Made by a program: the position numbers and the translations under genes. A stretch of DNA of 64,000 bases. Source: Amylostereum areolatum (Eukaryota > Basidiomycota > Agaricomycetes > Russulales > Stereaceae). Location of the stretch: contig SAXG01000001.1 of the NCBI GenBank assembly GCA_012932865.1, positions 2,035,693 to 2,099,692 on the forward strand, in the 5' to 3' direction. How positions within the stretch are numbered: position 1 is the stretch's first letter; each line of letters begins with the position of its first letter. The notes under the pieces are model-generated. The model was not told the DNA's origin. It saw only the letters and a program-made list of their open reading frames with translations, and ran no database searches. Of the stretch, positions 60,301 to 64,000 are shown one piece after another.

Positions 60301-61036
60301 CGGCGAAACGCACCGTCGGTATTATTCTTGCGGAGACGTTCGCGGTCGACCAGTTTGGTGGTACAGGTATCGAAGCCGTCTGGGCAGAGAATCGGCATGA
60401 TTTCAAAGTTACCATATGTACCTGGTCGAGATAAGCGGGAGGTGGGTGTCCGGGCTTGATACATAGAAACCAACAATGACCTACCTAGGGAGGAGCCAGT
60501 ACCGCTGTCATGAAGTGGACTTAAACCACGGATGAACTGAGTGTTGTCCGTAACGTAACCTGGTGATACAATGACTCTTTGAAACGAGACGTGAATCCGA
60601 ACGTGTGCACACCTGCAGGAGCATAGCCGGTCATGTCCGTCGAGAACTTAACCTATGTAGAAACGTTAGATGGACCGCTGGATACGAAACATGCACTGTA
60701 AACACACCATGCCAAAGGGCACCGATGCGCCAGGACTGCATTGCATTCATATGCAAGTATGACGATCGAAGCAGCACGTGCATACTTACCAGACATCGCC
60801 GAAGTTATCTGAAGAGAAGTCGCCTCAGTGCCCACTGCGGGCATAAGTTAGGTGTTCAAATCCATACCTGTTCCGATGAATGGGTTGACAAAAGCGGTGT
60901 AGTCAATCGTCGAGGCGTTGGCGGCTGCCTTGATGGCAGCAGAGATTCTCTTCTGGACCTCCGGAGAAGGTTGCGCGCGGACAACTACCGCAGCCCCCAC
61001 AGCGAGGAGAAGAGTGCGAAGAGGGGGAGGGCGCAT
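57335..61036 (-). CDS. Secreted GH92 alpha-1,2-mannosidase
   Basis: ATG 61036 opens a signal peptide (MRPPPLRTLLLAVGAAVVVRA). FVNPFIGTG and GDVCPGATIPFGMVKFSTDM-type motifs mark the N-terminal beta-sandwich. Next are RGLSPLHDSGTGSSLGTYGNFEIMP, FSLTLDNDIKMEATSTRRAGLERFTFP and GGEL.IDPEQGRITIGGF. The (alpha/alpha)6 catalytic part has EMLYSSLYRASLTP, YYDSLYCSWDTFRTFYPLM, NGWMPECRANNLPGW, VNVYQ..GYVPF, KRFANGTFKFTNPADCSP, NGFYESSSWEYSW and the catalytic-base region GIPGNDDQAAMATLLAFHILGLYPVPG. The C-terminal end is DIVIEVTADKNSV and the stop is at 57335. GH92 enzymes are Ca2+-dependent inverting exo-mannosidases that trim N-glycans. More than ten short introns. Likely extracellular and involved in degrading fungal or host mannoproteins. 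Confidence 0.92.
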
Positions 61037-61456
61037 TATGGTTGAGTTGCGGTATCAGGACGGGCTCGCGTGTATTTATCCTCCTCTTGGCTTCGAATTC
61101 GAAGCTACGACAGCAGATCAAGCAGCCTGTCGGATATATAAGGATCAAGGGCATTGAGTGGAATTCGTATCTGGGCCTAGGCGAGTTCTCCTGGGTGCGT
61201 GATATCACGATTCGTGTTACAGCATCAGAATATACACTGAAAAGCGCAGGACCTCGGTGACGGAGGGATCGCATGCGGCGTCGTATTTTGTACTCGAAGG
61301 GCTTACGGGATGTGCGTCGCTCCCAATATAGCAGTGAGCATGCTGGCACGGCCCTCGTGATGGTCTACATATACAGATCAGAATCGTTAGAAGGCGACGG
61401 CATCACACGCAGAGAAGCACACTGATGTTGAGGTACCTGTGACGGGCGAGTGGACT
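61037..61456. other. Promoter side of the GH92 gene and 3' flank of the PTH gene
   Basis: No gene. The GH92 promoter region contains a TATATAAGG sequence at about 61134, roughly 100 bp above the GH92 start and readable as a TATA-like element. Confidence 0.45.
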
Positions 61457-62117
61457 TCAACGAGAACGGGCGACCTTGCGAGCGACATCTTCGACCTTCT
61501 CCCAGACAGCGTCAAGGCCAGGACCATCAGGGCTCCAGTGCTGACGTTCGAAAGAGGAGAGACGCCCAAGAACGTAGTCGGCGACACCACTCGACGGACG
61601 TCCGATCCCGATTCGCAGGCGGTGAAATTCGTCTGTCTTGATAGCGGCTATGACGCTACGGACGCCGTTATGACCATTGGCAGAGCCACCAAACTTGGGA
61701 GAGAGAGTGGCCGGTATGTGGTCGAGAGAATCGTGGATGATGACGAGAGCAGAAGGCGAGCTACCGCTGGCCTGCATAGCTTTTGCGACCGATGAACCAG
61801 ATATATTCATCAACGCGTCTGTAGACAGTCTGTCAAGATGGCTGCAATCGAAAGACGACGGTACGTACTCGGTTTGTAGAGGGAAAGAGTCAACGGACTG
61901 CCATCTACCGAGATGTTCGTTTGACCATAGGATCCCCCAAACTTCGAGGAAAGCTTGACACCGAGCCTAGTTGCGAGAGAGTCGACGACAAAGTGGCCCA
62001 CGCTCGACGAACATTAGGCCCAGATGCGGGGTGAGAAACGGGAGGAAGGACACACCTGTGGCGAGTGAGAGGTAATGGCAGGTTTCCAAGGCCAGCGATA
62101 AGTATCCTGGCGCTCAT
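61457..62117 (-). CDS. pth1: Peptidyl-tRNA hydrolase (bacterial-type Pth)
   Basis: ATG 62117 opens MSARILIAGLGNLPLPLTRH. The first intron joins RHS to VGHFVVDSLATRLG, giving the T-x-H-(N/S)-x-G motif that carries the catalytic His. Exon 2 has SVDGSPLTLSLYKP and an intron joins it to NALMNISGSSVAKAM, the family KP-x-x-x-MN-x-SG signature. Then LVIIHDSLDHIPATLSPKFGGSANGHNGVRSVIAAI (HDDLD-like and GGSxGHNG substrate-binding loops), FHRLRIGIGRP and VLGRLSSFE, with the stop at 61457. The enzyme frees peptides from peptidyl-tRNA; in fungi this type usually works in mitochondria. GLGNL replaces the usual GLGNP, and HDSLD replaces HDDLD. About 170-180 residues, near the family norm. No obvious transit peptide. 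Confidence 0.92.
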
Positions 62118-62344
62118 GAAACGAGCTTCTGGCAGTGGCAGAAGAACGACGGCGACGACTTTGGAAGTCGGATGTATGCGCGCGGTGACCGCCGCGGTCG
62201 GAGGAACGCGTCGGGCAATTCGGAGATGTGCAGAGCGCACGTGGGTCTCGGGATCGGGATCGAAGTGGCGCCCACAGGGAGCCCAAGGGCGTCCGAGTCG
62301 CCGACCTCGACCGGCCCCTTTTCCTCTTCGACCTCCACCACATT
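62118..62344. promoter_or_regulatory. Divergent promoter region between pth and the HlyIII/PAQR gene
   Basis: 227 bp separate the two start codons, which diverge. The + frame of the right-hand gene stays open upstream to 62228, so its N-terminus could extend into this region, but no family conservation supports that. Confidence 0.45.
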
Positions 62345-64000
62345 ATGGTGACGACCACGACGACCACGGCGACGACGACAGCGCTGCCGCCCCCTCAGCC
62401 CCGCCCGGTCCGTGGCAGACGTCGCCAGTCCACTATCCATACCAGCCGCCCTCCAAGAATAACATGCCAACCACCGCTCCCTCATTCCATCGAGGCTCTC
62501 GACCTCTCCTCAGGATCGCCTATTGCAACCCTTGCATCACTTCGCGTCGTGGTTCTATCTTACCTCGCCGACCTCGAAACCACCTTTTCTCAGGTCGAAT
62601 CACCCCTGTGCGAGCTCAACTTTGCGGATGCTCTCAGCAAGGGAGAACTCAAGATGGAGGAGGCGAGGGCATGGGCCCGCGACGGCCTAGAGATGCTCAA
62701 CCAAATCCGAATGGAGGTTTCCTCCCACCTTCCGGATCTGTATATCGATTCTTCGTCCGTCGAAAACTACGTCCAGTCACGACTTCAAGAGCTACCCGAT
62801 GTGCCGAGCCTCAAGGATGTCGCTTCTCACTTTCCAGATATGGCGGATGTTCGGTCGCATTTGCCCTCCCTTGATACCTCGGATATTCGCTCTCGTTTGG
62901 ACGACGTTCGGGCTAGGCTGTCCGACTTTGACATTCCCCATCCCATACACTATGTCCCCACTCTCTCTCAGCATCTTCAGTCCCTCCAGGCTCATCTCTC
63001 CTCCCTTCAAATGCCGTCCAGTGTCGCGTTTCAATCATTCACGCCAAATCAAGTTCTTGCTGACTTGGTCGACAAACTTCTCTCATCAGAGTTGGTGCGC
63101 GACGTGATCAATTCCAACTCGGTCGAGGAGGCAGAAGACTGCATTGGAAAGGCCGCCAAAGAGGTCGCTTTGGCCGTCACCCGCTCTCTACATGGCTCCA
63201 AGCTGATTCAATACGTCGATCTCCCGGGGGAGTGGCGGAACAACCCGTTTGTTACGCATGGGTACCGGTAAATATCGCTTTAGGGTTCGGGAATCACCGA
63301 TGTTCATGCATGTCTGCAGGTTCATTCCGCTCAATAGATGGCCTCTCATCATTTTGTCGATCTTCGCGCTACACAACGAGACCCGTAAGTCGATGTGCAC
63401 CCAGGAGCTACCTCCGCTGAACTGGGTTCCCGCAGTCAACATACACACACATCTAATCCCATTCATTCTTTGGGCCCGCACCCTGATACCCTCACAAGCA
63501 TCGATACCCTCCAGCACGCCTATGCTTGTCTTTACAGCATTCGCTCTTCTCTGCCTCTTTACTAGCGCAGTGTGGCATACCATGGCCGGATGCGCCCATC
63601 ACACAGGCATGACCCTATCCGCCAAACTAGACTACGTCGGCATCGGATGGTACGCCTACGCTATCTGCCGCCTGTTTCACGAATTCTCACGAATCCACAG
63701 GCTTATCAGCGCCAGTGTGGGCACCGTAGTATATTATGGCTTCCAGTGCCACCAGGATTATCGTTCGTTATACATTTATACCTGTGTTATCATGGGCATC
63801 GCAGGGACCATTTTCCCGTTTGCTGAGTGGTTCAACAAGCCCGAGTACAGGGTACGTTAGAGATGTTTTGATGGCCGCTTATACGCGTACTAATCGAGTC
63901 CCTTGCTCTCCCAACAGATACTACGCACATTCTTCTTTGTCTGCCTAGCGCTAGTAGCCATCGCCCCGCTCACGCACCTAGCGTTCCTGTTCTCCACCCA
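62345..64000 (+). CDS. HlyIII/PAQR (adiponectin-receptor-like) membrane protein, cut by the window end
   Basis: Exons 62345-63267, 63320-63384, 63436-63649, 63701-63850 and 63919 to beyond the edge, all in phase. The N-terminal 300 residues are soluble: a Thr run, then LASLRVVVLSYLADLETTFSQVES and helical repeats with DVASHFPDMADVRSHLPSLD-like units. The membrane part begins PFVTHGYRFIPLNRWPLIILSIFALHNETVNIHTHLIPF, the hallmark G-Y-R...HNET-x-N-x-x-x-H of PAQR proteins. It continues LLCLFTSAVWHTMAGCAHHTG (S-x-x-x-H zinc ligand) and KLDYVGIGWLISASVGTVVYYGF (Asp of the active site). The final H-x-x-x-H would lie outside the window. Related yeast Izh proteins act in zinc and sterol homeostasis. 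The long N-terminal domain is typical of basidiomycete members. Confidence 0.9.

Overview
The window is nuclear DNA from a filamentous basidiomycete, probably an Agaricomycete. Genes are dense and broken by many short GT-AG introns of about 50-70 bp. Several families are typical of mushrooms: a Marasmius oreades agglutinin (MOA)-like chimeric lectin, an FHS-type sugar permease, a secreted GH92 mannosidase and a Ran1/Ksp1-like kinase. Intergenic DNA holds homopolymer runs and GA-rich tracts. There is no sign of a bacterial or plasmid origin.

Layout. 0-14 kb holds ordinary single-copy genes: a small unknown protein (373-803), a TVP38/VTT-domain membrane protein (1536-2889, -), an FHS/FucP-like permease (5146-7342, -), an acidic unknown protein (8506-9456, +), the ribosome-associated WD40 protein RACK1/Cpc2 (9836-11130, -) and an IU-type nucleoside hydrolase (12149-13868, +). 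One RACK1 intron carries a U24-type C/D snoRNA. A second U24-like copy lies just upstream of RACK1 on the opposite strand, inside its own apparent intron.

14.3-18.8 kb (-) holds the first copy of a large multi-exon gene family that I do not recognise. 19.3-23.3 kb has an F-box protein and the MOA-like lectin/protease. 25.8-35.7 kb has a Ran1/Ksp1-like kinase with a very long disordered tail, the U3 processome subunit Utp6, and a proline/serine-rich protein.

39.6-54.8 kb is the most unusual part. After a tRNA-Glu(CTC) gene comes an intact copy of the large gene (39.86-44.29 kb), followed by a gene for a small secreted peptide. The same two-gene module then repeats in the same orientation (48.25-54.73 kb). 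The second large gene is interrupted by an insertion of about 1 kb. Between the two modules sits a fungal tyrosine-recombinase (Crypton/DUF3435-like) gene and a 27-bp minisatellite. The C-terminal domain of the large protein has an E-x-K core reminiscent of PD-(D/E)XK nucleases of the kind found in fungal Crinkler-like proteins. That link is inference.

55-64 kb returns to ordinary genes: a membrane-anchored DUF1771-Smr protein, a GH92 alpha-mannosidase, peptidyl-tRNA hydrolase and, running off the right edge, a HlyIII/PAQR receptor. Exon boundaries were read by eye from splice consensus and family conservation. Coordinates of multi-exon genes are outer start and stop.
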